Source of the DNA: an uncultured Bacteroidales bacterium
GTDB lineage: Bacteria; Bacteroidota; Bacteroidia; Bacteroidales; Paludibacteraceae
NCBI GenBank assembly: GCA_900542355.1
Contig: UQNE01000016.1
Coordinates: 1 to 59,859, forward strand
Reading direction: 5' to 3'
DNA: 59,859 nucleotides
In this document: piece after piece, positions 16,596 through 25,019 of the stretch
How the letters are laid out: every line of letters begins with the position of its first letter
Numbering within the stretch: the stretch's first letter is position 1
Position numbers and translations under genes: made by a program
Notes under the pieces: generated by a model
Database searches by the model: none
What the model was told of the DNA's origin: nothing
Seen by the model: only the letters and a program-made list of their open reading frames with translations

Positions 16596-17810
16596 ATGAA
16601 TAGATCCGATTTCCCTATACTCCGCGAGCAGGTCTATGGTCGCCCGCTCATCTATTTGGATAATGCCGCTACATCGCAGAAACCGCAGGTGGTCTTAGAT
16701 GCTATGCTCGATGCCTACACCCATTGGAATGCCAATATCCATCGCGGTGTACACCATCTCAGTCAAGTGGCTACTAAGCACCACGAGGATGCACGTGCCC
16801 ATGTCGCTGGTTTTCTGCACGCTCATTCGGCGAAAGAGATAGTCTTCACCAAGGGGACGACCGATTCTATCAACATGCTCGCATTCAGTTTTGGTGAGGC
16901 TTTCGTCCATGCGGGCGATGAAATCCTGGTCAGCCAACTGGAGCACCACTCCAATATCGTGCCTTGGCAAATGCTCTGTGAACGCAAAAAAGCCACTCTG
17001 CGAGTTATTCCCCTGTGCGATGACCTTTCGCTTGATTTAGAGGCATTTAAGACGCTTCTCACGCCGCGCACACGCCTCATTTCTGTTGCACAAGTGAGCA
17101 ATGTACTCGGTATCATCAATCCTGTTTCGGAAATCATCCGCTTGGCGCATGCGCAAAACATCCCTGTTTGTATCGATGGTGCGCAGTCTGCACCCCATTT
17201 GCCTATCGATGTGCAAGCCTTAGATTGTGATTTCTTTGTCTGCTCTGCCCACAAGATGTATGGTCCTACGGGCTTGGGTGTTCTCTATGGTAAAGAGCAG
17301 TGGCTCAATGTCTTACCGCCGGCCGAGGGTGGCGGAGAGATGATCGAGCATGTCCGTTTCGAGCATACCACCTACAATCAACTGCCCTATAAGTTCGAGG
17401 CAGGAACACCCGATTTTATCGGATCTTATGCCTTTTCTGCCGCACTCTCGTATATGGAGCAAATAGGTATGGATGCCATTGCGCAACACGAGGCGGATTT
17501 GAGCAACTATGCCGAGCAGCAACTCGCACAGATTCAAGGAGTTAAAGTCTATGCACTCGGGCTGCCTAAGGCGGGCGTGGTGTCTTTCAATGTCTTCCGT
17601 GGCGACCAACTCATCCACCCCTTTGATGTCGGTACCCTTCTCGATCGTCAGGGCGTGGCTGTCCGCACGGGACACCATTGTGCCGAACCGCTCATCGATT
17701 ATCTCGCTGTCCCGGGTACGGTGCGGGCATCGTTTGGGCTATACAATACCCGCGAAGACATCGATGCATTCATTGCGGCTCTCCGCAAAGCCGTTGCAAT
17801 GCTCTTTTGA
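16596..17810 (+). CDS. sufS: Cysteine desulfurase SufS
   Basis: 404 residues from ATG 16596. SufS takes sulfur from cysteine with pyridoxal phosphate for Fe-S cluster assembly. LIYLDNAATSQKP (18-30) and TTDSINMLA, the PLP lysine K220 in CSAHKMYGPTG, and the persulfide cysteine C362 in RTGHHCAEP are present. The other suf genes are not adjacent. It may also supply sulfur for the BREX/phosphorothioate genes further on, which have no desulfurase of their own; that link is inference. Confidence 0.95.
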   Translation: MNRSDFPILREQVYGRPLIYLDNAATSQKPQVVLDAMLDAYTHWNANIHRGVHHLSQVATKHHEDARAHVAGFLHAHSAKEIVFTKGTTDSINMLAFSFGEAFVHAGDEILVSQLEHHSNIVPWQMLCERKKATLRVIPLCDDLSLDLEAFKTLLTPRTRLISVAQVSNVLGIINPVSEIIRLAHAQNIPVCIDGAQSAPHLPIDVQALDCDFFVCSAHKMYGPTGLGVLYGKEQWLNVLPPAEGGGEMIEHVRFEHTTYNQLPYKFEAGTPDFIGSYAFSAALSYMEQIGMDAIAQHEADLSNYAEQQLAQIQGVKVYALGLPKAGVVSFNVFRGDQLIHPFDVGTLLDRQGVAVRTGHHCAEPLIDYLAVPGTVRASFGLYNTREDIDAFIAALRKAVAMLF

Positions 17811-18799
17811 TGAAGCGTTGTTTATCGTCTTTTATATTGCTATTGGCTTGTATATCAGTAGGATATGCTGCCATTGCGCCCGATGCCGTCGAGCGGGATA
17901 CATTGTTCCGCATAGTTGCTTACAATGTAGAGAATCTCTTCCATCCCGATGTCGATTCTATCAATTCCGACACCTCTTTTACTCCCGATGGCAAGTATCA
18001 TTGGACATACTCCAAGTATCGCCGCAAGGTGCAGAATATCGCTCAAGTCCTTACTACCATCGGGCAATTTAATGGCATAGATATAGTCGGATTGTGTGAG
18101 GTGGAAAACGAACAATGTGTCAGCGATGTATGTTCCCTTTTGCGCCGTTTCAACTACCGGTACATTCATTTTGATAGTCCCGACCGCCGAGGTATCGATG
18201 TGGCACTGCTCTATCGCCCTACCTTTCGTATTCTCTCCGCCTACCCTATTCCAATTTTGCTTCCCGACAGTGCTACTACGCGCGATATCCTCTGTGTATC
18301 AGGTGTTTACAATACTTCCGATACTCTCTGCCTCTTTCTCTGCCATTTGCCATCGCAGTTAGGCGGTGCGGCGTCTTCCAATCGTAAACGCGATGCCGCA
18401 TACCAGGTCTTGCAACACCATATCGATTCAGTGCTGACCTGTTCACCTGCTACCCAAATCGTAGTTATGGGCGATATGAATGCTGCCCCGCAAGACAACC
18501 TACATCGTATGCACAATGCGATGCTTCCGTTGGAAAAAGCCGCACGCAAAGCACCGTTTCTTTCGGATATTCCGCGTGGAACACACAAGTACAATGGCGT
18601 GTGGACTTTCCTCGACCAGTTCGATCTTTCTGATAATCTGCAGCCTATCTCTGATGTGTCTGTCTATTCTGCGCCGTATCTCTTAGAGGAGGACGAGCGT
18701 TATCTCGGTTTCAAACCCAAGCGCACATACATCGGCTTCCGCTACCAAGTCGGCTATTCCGACCATCTCCCCATCCTCCTCACTCTCCGCTGCCGATAA
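17810..18799 (+). CDS. Endonuclease/exonuclease/phosphatase family protein, secreted
   Basis: 329 residues. Its ATG shares a base with the sufS stop (TGATG). A signal peptide spans about 1-20 (LLLACISVGYA). The EEP fold is shown by FRIVAYNVENLF, DIVGLCEVEN (metal-binding Glu), FDSPDRRGIDVALLYRP, QIVVMGDMNAAPQD and GYSDHLPILL (catalytic His at the end). It could be a secreted nuclease or a phosphoesterase; the sequence does not decide. Confidence 0.9.
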   Translation: MKRCLSSFILLLACISVGYAAIAPDAVERDTLFRIVAYNVENLFHPDVDSINSDTSFTPDGKYHWTYSKYRRKVQNIAQVLTTIGQFNGIDIVGLCEVENEQCVSDVCSLLRRFNYRYIHFDSPDRRGIDVALLYRPTFRILSAYPIPILLPDSATTRDILCVSGVYNTSDTLCLFLCHLPSQLGGAASSNRKRDAAYQVLQHHIDSVLTCSPATQIVVMGDMNAAPQDNLHRMHNAMLPLEKAARKAPFLSDIPRGTHKYNGVWTFLDQFDLSDNLQPISDVSVYSAPYLLEEDERYLGFKPKRTYIGFRYQVGYSDHLPILLTLRCR

Positions 18800-18889
18800 A
18801 CTCCCGATTTTCTCACTCTCCTTTTGACCAACCTATTTTTTTCAGGACGGCACAAGAACACCACACTTGCCGGTAATCATGCTTTGTTT

Positions 18890-18956
18890 TCGAGACTGTG
18901 TCGAGACCATATCGAGTCTTTAATAGGAGATTGATAGGTGATTAATAGGTGATTCA
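18890..18956. repeat. Intergenic 11-bp phased repeat array (copy D, composite)
   Basis: TCGAG occurs at 18890, 18901 and 18912, then TAGG at 18924, 18935 and 18946, each step 11 bp except one of 12. The first half is the inverted form of arrays A-C; the second half is made of ATAGGTGATTA-type units. It fills the region between the nuclease gene and the initiator tRNA, where 18800-19094 has no gene. Confidence 0.7.
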
Positions 18957-19094
18957 CGGTAAAAAGACGGCAACGACACGACAACGAGAGCCGTATTATC
19001 AAGGGATTTACAAGAAAATTTGCGACCTTGGTTCGGTCTATAGTAATTCAATAATGATAATTCATGTTAAAAATACACTATTCCTATGTGTACA

Positions 19095-19126
19095 TTTGCA
19101 TATATCAGAAAAAAGCAGTACCTTTG
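19095..19126 (+). promoter_or_regulatory. Promoter for the initiator tRNA gene
   Basis: TTTG (19095-19098), 20 bp, TACCTTTG (19119-19126), 46 bp before the tRNA. Confidence 0.8.
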
Positions 19127-19172
19127 CATTCGATTTCGGGAGTAGCCCCGTGGCGAAACCAAATATATATAT

Positions 19173-19247
19173 CGCGGAGTAGAGCAGTGGTAGCTCGTCA
19201 GGCTCATAACCTGAAGGCCGGTGGTTCGATCCCATCCTCCGCAACCA
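19173..19247 (+). tRNA. tRNA-fMet (CAT), initiator
   Basis: A complete cloverleaf with CCA encoded. The anticodon CAT is at 19205-19207 in the loop CTCATAA. Initiator marks are present: the C1-A72 mismatch (CGCGGAG with CTCCGCA) and the A11-T24 pair in the D stem (GAGC/GCTC). The anticodon stem is TCAGG/CCTGA, so the three G-C pairs usual for initiators are reduced to two (A29-T41 instead of G-C). Confidence 0.9.
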
Positions 19248-19279
19248 AGTAATAATGTGTTTTCATAATATTTTGTTGG

Positions 19280-19308
19280 TGCTCATCTTCGGATGGGCAT
19301 ATTTTTTA
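19280..19308 (+). terminator. Terminator of the initiator tRNA
   Basis: TGCTCATC, TTCG tetraloop, GATGGGCA, then a T tract. Confidence 0.8.
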
Positions 19309-19340
19309 TGGCGAAACCTACCAAATAGAGTATATGCCTA

Positions 19341-19368
19341 CAAAAATAGCACCCTGTTTAGGTGCTAT
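19341..19368 (-). terminator. Terminator of the upp-vanZ-dprA unit (minus strand)
   Basis: On the minus strand ATAGCACC and GGTGCTAT pair around a short loop and are followed by TTTTTG. It lies 29 bp beyond the dprA stop. Confidence 0.75.
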
Positions 19369-19396
19369 CATATTGCGTAATAGTTTGTATATCAAC

Positions 19397-20485
19397 TTAT
19401 TTCAGCGCGCGATATATCCCTCCGGGAAGAGCCTTCACTAAGCCTTGCATCTCTAGCAACATCAAGTCCGCTGAGGCTTGTGCGTAGGGTATTTGCGTCT
19501 CCATCACCACTACATTGATGTGCATACCGTCTTCTTGTTCATGCAGTTTATCTATCAGCGTGCGTTGACTTTCGCTTAGCGTACCGAATAGATCGGTTAT
19601 CTCGGTCTGCAGCGGTTCTTTCTTTGCTTCTGCTGTCTCCCAAAGCATCGATTCTATTAGGTCGTCTGCCGACTGTATCAGTTGTGCTTTTTGGCTGCGT
19701 ATCAGTATGTTGCAACCGTATGCATTCTCATCGCTAACTCGCCCGGGATAAGCAAACAAATCGCGATTATAGTCGCAAGCCATCTGTGCCGTTATCAGTG
19801 AACCGCCTTTCTGTTTCGATTCCATTACCACTACAGCATCTGCCAGCCCTGCTATGATTCGGTTGCGGGCTACAAAGTTAAACGAGTCGGGCTTCGTACC
19901 GCTCGGATACTCGGTCAGTATGCCTCCGTTCTCTAACGATTGCACCGCTGTCTGACGATGAATCGATGGATAAATCCTGTCTAAACCGTGCCCGGGTACA
20001 ATCACCGTTGATACACCCGCTTCTATCGCAGCACGGTGAGCGGCAATGTCTATGCCGTAGGCTAAACCGCTTACAATCACTATGTTAGGAATCTTTGCTG
20101 CCAGATCGAGTACAAGTTTCCGTGTCTCTTCTTTACCACGGTCGGTGGCATTCCTCGTACCTACAATCGACACCACTTTCTTATCGTCAAATCGGACATT
20201 GCCTTTCGAGTAAAGCAGCAGGGGACGGTCTGGACATTCGCGCAGACGATAGGGATAATCATCGTCCCCGCACCAATACATCTGTATGTGATGTTGCTCT
20301 ACAAACTCTATCTCGCGTTCTGCACGCTCCATAGCCGACTGTACCTCGCCCTCATCGTTGTGCATAGCGTGTTGCCATGCGCTGTAAGCCGAGTAGTCAT
20401 AGTGCTCCAGCAGTTCCAATCCTCGCCGAATGCGATTGCGGAAAAGTATGCTGAGTGCTATTTGATAAAGCCGATCTTCTTGCAT
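19397..20485 (-). CDS. dprA: DNA-processing protein DprA
   Basis: 362 residues. DprA binds incoming single-stranded DNA and loads RecA in natural transformation. A SAM-like N-terminal part (1-70) precedes the Rossmann-like domain with VVSIVGTRNATDRG (about 104-117), SGLAYGIDIAAHRAA, VPGHGLDRIYP, NFVARNRIIAGLADAVVVME and KGGSLITAQMA. The C-terminal winged helix (about 300-360) is present. The start overlaps the vanZ-like gene by 28 bp. Confidence 0.95.
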   Translation of the reverse strand: MQEDRLYQIALSILFRNRIRRGLELLEHYDYSAYSAWQHAMHNDEGEVQSAMERAEREIEFVEQHHIQMYWCGDDDYPYRLRECPDRPLLLYSKGNVRFDDKKVVSIVGTRNATDRGKEETRKLVLDLAAKIPNIVIVSGLAYGIDIAAHRAAIEAGVSTVIVPGHGLDRIYPSIHRQTAVQSLENGGILTEYPSGTKPDSFNFVARNRIIAGLADAVVVMESKQKGGSLITAQMACDYNRDLFAYPGRVSDENAYGCNILIRSQKAQLIQSADDLIESMLWETAEAKKEPLQTEITDLFGTLSESQRTLIDKLHEQEDGMHINVVVMETQIPYAQASADLMLLEMQGLVKALPGGIYRALK

Positions 20486-20838
20486 GCCCCAATGAATAAA
20501 TATGCTAGTCCTACCCCTACTGCCGCCCCGATCATATCGGCATAGAAGTCATACCAATCGCCTATTCGGGAGACGGTACACCACGCCTGCAGCACTTCCA
20601 TCAAGCCTCCGTAGGCCGACGATACGCCCCACGCTATCAACGGATACCACCTCCTATGCTCCTTCTCCAAGAGCAAGCCGCACATCATCACACCCGCCAA
20701 ACCGACATACATCATCGTATGCCAAAATTTGTCGCCTAATTTTTCTACAATCTCTATGTGCGGATACTCTATCAGCGACAGTATCGCAATCGCAACCGCC
20801 ACAAGCAGCGTAGGCAGGTAGTACCAAATACGCCTCAT
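20458..20838 (-). CDS. VanZ-like membrane protein
   Basis: 126 residues from ATG 20838, overlapping the upp stop by 4 bp (ATGA). Four hydrophobic segments and the family features KFWHTMMYVGLAG and LMEVLQAWCTVSRIGDWYDFYADMIGAAVG place it in the VanZ-like family (PF04892). In VanZ the domain gives low-level teicoplanin resistance; most members, including this one, have unknown roles. A longer upstream extension in frame overlaps upp and is not conserved. Confidence 0.88.
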   Translation of the reverse strand: MRRIWYYLPTLLVAVAIAILSLIEYPHIEIVEKLGDKFWHTMMYVGLAGVMMCGLLLEKEHRRWYPLIAWGVSSAYGGLMEVLQAWCTVSRIGDWYDFYADMIGAAVGVGLAYLFIGACKKIGFIK

Positions 20839-21500
20839 AGTTTCTGCCCGAAGCACAAGTCGCCGGCATCGCCCAAACCGGGGACGATGTATTTCTTCTC
20901 GTTCAGCACCGGGTCTATGGCAGCACACCAAAGGGTGATATGGTCTTCTGGCAACATCTTTTTTAGGTATTTTACCGCCTGTGTCGTACCTATCGTGCAG
21001 CATAGATGCGTCGTTGCAGGCGTGCCGTGTGCCAGCAAGGCGCGGTAAGCCACCTCCATCGACATACCCGTTGCCAACATCGGATCCACCAAAATCAGTG
21101 TCTTCCCGTCTAATTTAGGAGCAGCCAAATACTCGGCCACAATCTCTATCTCTTGTTGCCCCTTTACATTGCGCCCTATTCTGCGATATGCGCTCAGAAA
21201 GGCATTCTCTGCTCCGTCAAACATATTTAGAAAACCTTGGTGCAAAGGTAGTCCTGCACGCAAGATAGTACCCAATACCACTTGGTCGCTGATCGTCTGT
21301 ACTTCTGCTACGCCCAATGGGGTCTGTACTTCCTCTTTTTGATAGGTGAGAGCCTTGCTCACCTCGTATGCCATCAGTTCACCGATACGCTCTATGTTGC
21401 GGCGGAAACGCAGACTGTCCTTTTGGATGTTTACATCGCGGATCTCTTTTAAGTATTGATTCAGCAGAGACTCTTTCTCCGATAGGTTAATTACTTTCAT
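20835..21500 (-). CDS. upp: Uracil phosphoribosyltransferase
   Basis: 221 residues. Upp makes UMP from uracil and PRPP. The PRPP loop LILVDPMLATGMSM (about 135-148) and the uracil-binding end PGLGDAGDLCFG are present, with the FRRNIERIGELMAYE start. It is the first gene of an upp-vanZ-dprA unit in which all neighbours overlap. Confidence 0.95.
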   Translation of the reverse strand: MKVINLSEKESLLNQYLKEIRDVNIQKDSLRFRRNIERIGELMAYEVSKALTYQKEEVQTPLGVAEVQTISDQVVLGTILRAGLPLHQGFLNMFDGAENAFLSAYRRIGRNVKGQQEIEIVAEYLAAPKLDGKTLILVDPMLATGMSMEVAYRALLAHGTPATTHLCCTIGTTQAVKYLKKMLPEDHITLWCAAIDPVLNEKKYIVPGLGDAGDLCFGQKL

Positions 21501-21529
21501 AGTGCCTTAATGTGTTGTTTTATAAGCAG

Positions 21530-22177
21530 TTAGTTCATATTTGCTTTCACATTTTTCAACTCGGCCTTGATAGACGCTTTGTGTACTTTCTGCGTTGCCT
21601 CCAGTTGTTTCAGATCCACTTCTTTGTTCTGAATCTCCGTATTGAAAGTTACCAAGTCGGCTTGGTCGGCATGTAGGCGGTCGAGCATGGCGGTTAAGCG
21701 TTTCTGGCGAGCCATCAACTCATCTTGCATGCGGATAATCTCTTTCTTGTCCCCTTGCAATGCCGATGTACGCAAGTCTTGCGACTCACGATTGAGCAAC
21801 GATGATTTCTGTACTTTCTTCAGTACCTTCTCTGCTGACGACTGTACTGCCGCCAGGGCTTTTTGCTCGCTTTCAAATGCTTTTTGCAAATTTTTCAGAG
21901 ACGACTCTCTCTCCTTCAGATAAGCCGCCAAGTCTTTTGCATGGGCTTTCTCGTCCTTCAGTTCCTTGTTGGCTTGCGACAGACTCTTGTCGTTTGCTTC
22001 TTGTATGTCTTGTATGCGCTCCAATTCAGCACGATACATCGGCGCATTATCGCCGTATTGTGTACGGAGTGAATCCAACGAGAAATCCAATAGACTGATG
22101 TTCAATGGGCTGACATGCTGAGCCTGCATACTTACGCAAAGTGCTAGTGCGGCAACAAAAAAACTAAACTTTTTCAT
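21530..22177 (-). CDS. Secreted coiled-coil protein, unknown
   Basis: 215 residues from ATG 22177. A signal peptide (about 1-19, ending SMQAQ) is followed by an almost unbroken coiled coil rich in Lys, Glu, Gln and Ala (about 45-205, e.g. QKALAAVQSSAEKVLKKVQK). It should act in the periplasm. No named family is recognised. The start is fixed by its promoter at 22204-22235; an extended frame upstream would begin within the divergent gene. Confidence 0.75.
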   Translation of the reverse strand: MKKFSFFVAALALCVSMQAQHVSPLNISLLDFSLDSLRTQYGDNAPMYRAELERIQDIQEANDKSLSQANKELKDEKAHAKDLAAYLKERESSLKNLQKAFESEQKALAAVQSSAEKVLKKVQKSSLLNRESQDLRTSALQGDKKEIIRMQDELMARQKRLTAMLDRLHADQADLVTFNTEIQNKEVDLKQLEATQKVHKASIKAELKNVKANMN

Positions 22178-22203
22178 TTCTTTTGAGTTATTTTTTCGAC
22201 CCG

Positions 22204-22235
22204 CAAAGGTACAGAAAAATTTGCATATCCACAAA
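22204..22235 (-). promoter_or_regulatory. Promoter for the coiled-coil gene (minus strand)
   Basis: On the minus strand TTTG (22232-22235), 20 bp, TACCTTTG (22204-22211). It overlaps the plus-strand promoter at 22220-22251. Confidence 0.8.
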
Positions 22236-22251
22236 TTTTGTCGTACCTTTG
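22220..22251 (+). promoter_or_regulatory. Promoter for the DUF5063 gene
   Basis: TTTG (22220-22223), 20 bp, TACCTTTG (22244-22251). Its -33 box lies inside the spacer of the opposing promoter. Confidence 0.8.
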
Positions 22252-22271
22252 CACGATTTTTAAGTACGCTT

Positions 22272-22796
22272 ATGGCTGAAACCAAACATTTTGTATATCA
22301 AGACGCTACAATCGAGTTCGTTACGGTGGCGGCACAGACTTGTCTTTTCTTAGAGCATAGTGCAGAATATGAGCGGCATGATTTTATCGAAAAAATACTC
22401 TGCCTCTTGCCTCTGCTCTACCTCAAAACGCGCCTCCTCAAAGAGCCGGAAGCCCTCTTGGAAGGCGAACCGCAACATTTCGTCCAAGAGGATGACTATA
22501 ATTATATCCAAGCCGGTGTGAAAAATCTTTTGGGTACCGACGATGCCTATTTAGAGGTGTTCCTCAATGATATTCAGTATAGCGACGAACCGATAACTGC
22601 CTATATATCAGAGAATTTGGCAGATATCTATCAAGAACTCAAAGATATGGCTGCGGCTTTCCAAACAGGGCAAGAAGAAGTGATGAACGATGCGGTTCTC
22701 GCTTGCCTGACCGCTTTCCGAGAGCATTGGGGGCAGAAACTTCTCAACGCTATGCGTGCCTTGCATGCCCTCTCTCTACTTACCAACGAAGACTGA
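22272..22796 (+). CDS. DUF5063 family protein
   Basis: 174 residues from ATG 22272, 21 bp after the promoter. The sequence (TVAAQTCLFLEHSAEYERHDFIEKILCLLPLLYLKTRLL at the start, then an acidic middle EDDYNYIQAGVKNLLGTDDAYLEV) is typical of DUF5063, a mostly helical cytoplasmic family of Bacteroidota. It is regularly found next to the 3'-5' exonuclease gene that follows here with a TGATGA overlap, so the two may act together in RNA or DNA metabolism. Confidence 0.85.
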   Translation: MAETKHFVYQDATIEFVTVAAQTCLFLEHSAEYERHDFIEKILCLLPLLYLKTRLLKEPEALLEGEPQHFVQEDDYNYIQAGVKNLLGTDDAYLEVFLNDIQYSDEPITAYISENLADIYQELKDMAAAFQTGQEEVMNDAVLACLTAFREHWGQKLLNAMRALHALSLLTNED

Positions 22797-23503
22797 TGAA
22801 ACCCAATAGTTACATACACCATATTTCCAAAGACTTGGTACAATGGATGCCTGTGGCGAGGTTCGAGGGCGAAGTGATTATCGTCGATACGCCGCAGAAA
22901 GTGCACGAGGCGGTCGCCTATCTCAATAGTCAGCAAGTCTTAGGAGTAGATACCGAGGCGCGACCTAGTTTCACCCGCGGTGTCCACTACCCTACCGCCC
23001 TCGTGCAGATTGCCACTGAGCAACGATGCTACCTCTTCCGCCTCACCCATATCGGTATGCCGCAAGAGTTGGCAGATGTCTTTGCTAACCCTAATATATG
23101 TAAGGTGGGTTTGGCGTTCCGAGACGACATTAATGGATTGCGGCGCAGGCGTGATTTTGAACCGGCTAATTGTATTGATTTACAGTCGATTGTAGGTAAG
23201 TATGGTATCTTAGATTTGGGTCTGCAAAAGATGTTTGCCATCTGCTTTGGTAAGAAAATATCCAAGGCGCAGCAACTCACCAACTGGGAAAACGATATCC
23301 TCACGCCCGAGCAAGCGCAGTATGCTTCTACCGACGCATGGGCTACCTTATTGATATACAAGGATTTGCAAGATACTACTCCGCTCCCCCGCAAAGTGGC
23401 GGAAGCCTTTCGCCGTGCCGACATCGAGGCGCAGATTGCCCACCAGCAAGAAGTGATGGCTGCGAGAGAGGCAGAATTGCAACATATCGAAACAACCCAT
23501 TAA
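22796..23503 (+). CDS. 3'-5' exonuclease, RNase D / DEDDy family
   Basis: 235 residues from ATG 22796, overlapping the previous stop. The DEDDy motifs are visible: LGVDTEARPSF (D52, E54), VGLAFRDDINGL, and YASTDAWATLLIY (Tyr and last Asp). There is no HRDC domain, so it is shorter than RNase D. It likely trims RNA 3' ends or single-stranded DNA. It pairs with DUF5063 in one operon. Confidence 0.9.
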   Translation: MKPNSYIHHISKDLVQWMPVARFEGEVIIVDTPQKVHEAVAYLNSQQVLGVDTEARPSFTRGVHYPTALVQIATEQRCYLFRLTHIGMPQELADVFANPNICKVGLAFRDDINGLRRRRDFEPANCIDLQSIVGKYGILDLGLQKMFAICFGKKISKAQQLTNWENDILTPEQAQYASTDAWATLLIYKDLQDTTPLPRKVAEAFRRADIEAQIAHQQEVMAAREAELQHIETTH

Positions 23504-23516
23504 CCTAAATAACTAT

Positions 23517-24911
23517 ATGAAACGCACTACCTTGCTGATTATCAGCCTTTTTCTTTCCGTTATTACCTTTGCGCAAGCAAAGTATATTTTCTATTTCATT
23601 GGCGATGGAATGGGGACCAACCAAGTGTTGTCCTCCGAGATGTACCTCGCCGAATTAGAGGGACATATTGGTCGAAAACAGTTGCTGATGACCCAATTCC
23701 CCTATTCCGGTCAAGTGGCTACTTTCTCCGCCTCCAATGGCATTACCGACTCTTCTGCTGCGGGTACTTGCCTCGCCACCGGCACCAAAACCAACAATGG
23801 AACGCTCGGACTCTCGCCCAACAAAGATACGCTGCAAACAGTCGCTGAAATCCTGCAAAAGCAAGGCTACGGCATCGGAATTATGACCACTGTGGCAATC
23901 GACCACGCTACTCCCGCTGCTTTCTACGCCAAAGTGCCCGACCGTCATCAGTACTACGAAATCGGCACGCAACTGGCTTTTACCAACTTCGATTTCTTCG
24001 GCGGTGCCGGCTTCCACAAACCGAAGGATAAGCACAACAAAAAAGCACCCAATCTCTACGATTTATGTGAGCAACAAGGCTATACTTTTGCTCACGGATT
24101 TGCCGATGCGCAAACCAAATTAGATGCGCCCAAACTCATTCTTACCCAAACGACCGACGGTATCGACCGAAGGAAAAAAGCCGAGTGCCTACCCTATGCT
24201 ATCGATCGGCAGCCCGATGCGCTCACACTCACCCAGATAGTCTCTACCGCTATCCCCTATCTCGAGCGAAAACACGACCGCTTTTTTATGATGGTTGAGG
24301 GGGGGATGATCGACTATGCTTGCCATGGGCAAGATGGTGCTACCGCCATCGGAGAAACAATCGATATGGATTCCGTACTCCAAGTGGCATATCGTTTCTA
24401 TCTCGCCCACCCCGATGAGACTCTCATCGTCGTTACCGCAGACCACGAGACGGGTGGTATGGCATTGGGCAATGGCGGCTACACACTCAATCTCCAAGCC
24501 TTGCAGTATCAGCATTGCTCTGCTTGGGTGCTTTCCGATAAACTCTCATCGATGTTCAAAGACCAAGCCCCCACTTGGCAACAGGTCAAAGATTTTCTGA
24601 GTGAGCAACTCGGTTTCTATACACATATCTCGCTTACCGATGAAGAGGATGCGCAACTGCAAAGCCTTTACAATCAGGCGGTTGCACATCATAGTGGCGA
24701 GGTCAAGACGCTCTACAAGACGATGAACGAACTGAGTGGTGCGGCTATCGCACTCATCAATCGTAAGGCAAAACTCGGCTGGACAAGTTGGGATCATACC
24801 GGGCATGCCGTACCCGTATTTGCCGTCGGTGTTGGTGCCGAGCAATTTACCGGATGGCACGACAACACAGAGTTAGTGCCTCTGATTCTGAAAGCAGCAA
24901 ACTTAAAATAG
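23517..24911 (+). CDS. Alkaline phosphatase, secreted
   Basis: 464 residues. A signal peptide covers about 1-21. Metal-binding and catalytic parts of the PhoA type are present: YFIGDGMGTNQV, the nucleophile in GITDSSAAGTCLATGTKT (S79 after D78), TTVAIDHATPAAFYA, MMVEGGMIDYACHGQD, VVTADHETGGMA and WTSWDHTGHAVPVFA. It should release phosphate from organic esters in the periplasm. No Pho-type operator is recognised upstream. Confidence 0.95.
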   Translation: MKRTTLLIISLFLSVITFAQAKYIFYFIGDGMGTNQVLSSEMYLAELEGHIGRKQLLMTQFPYSGQVATFSASNGITDSSAAGTCLATGTKTNNGTLGLSPNKDTLQTVAEILQKQGYGIGIMTTVAIDHATPAAFYAKVPDRHQYYEIGTQLAFTNFDFFGGAGFHKPKDKHNKKAPNLYDLCEQQGYTFAHGFADAQTKLDAPKLILTQTTDGIDRRKKAECLPYAIDRQPDALTLTQIVSTAIPYLERKHDRFFMMVEGGMIDYACHGQDGATAIGETIDMDSVLQVAYRFYLAHPDETLIVVTADHETGGMALGNGGYTLNLQALQYQHCSAWVLSDKLSSMFKDQAPTWQQVKDFLSEQLGFYTHISLTDEEDAQLQSLYNQAVAHHSGEVKTLYKTMNELSGAAIALINRKAKLGWTSWDHTGHAVPVFAVGVGAEQFTGWHDNTELVPLILKAANLK

Positions 24912-24935
24912 TATAAACATCAACCTGCTTTTTCG

Positions 24936-24982
24936 GTACCCGATTTGTCGAACTCTTGTCGAGACCTAATCGAAACCTAAAG
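24936..24982. repeat. Intergenic 11-bp phased repeat array (copy B)
   Basis: Read on the minus strand: TTAGGTTTCGA, TTAGGTCTCGA, CAAGAGTTCGA, then CAAATCGGG. TCGA recurs at 24948, 24959 and 24970. It lies between the alkaline phosphatase gene and the PRiA4-like gene. Confidence 0.75.
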
Positions 24983-25019
24983 CAGACTGAATGCCAACTG
25001 ATTTTTTATATATTTTAGT

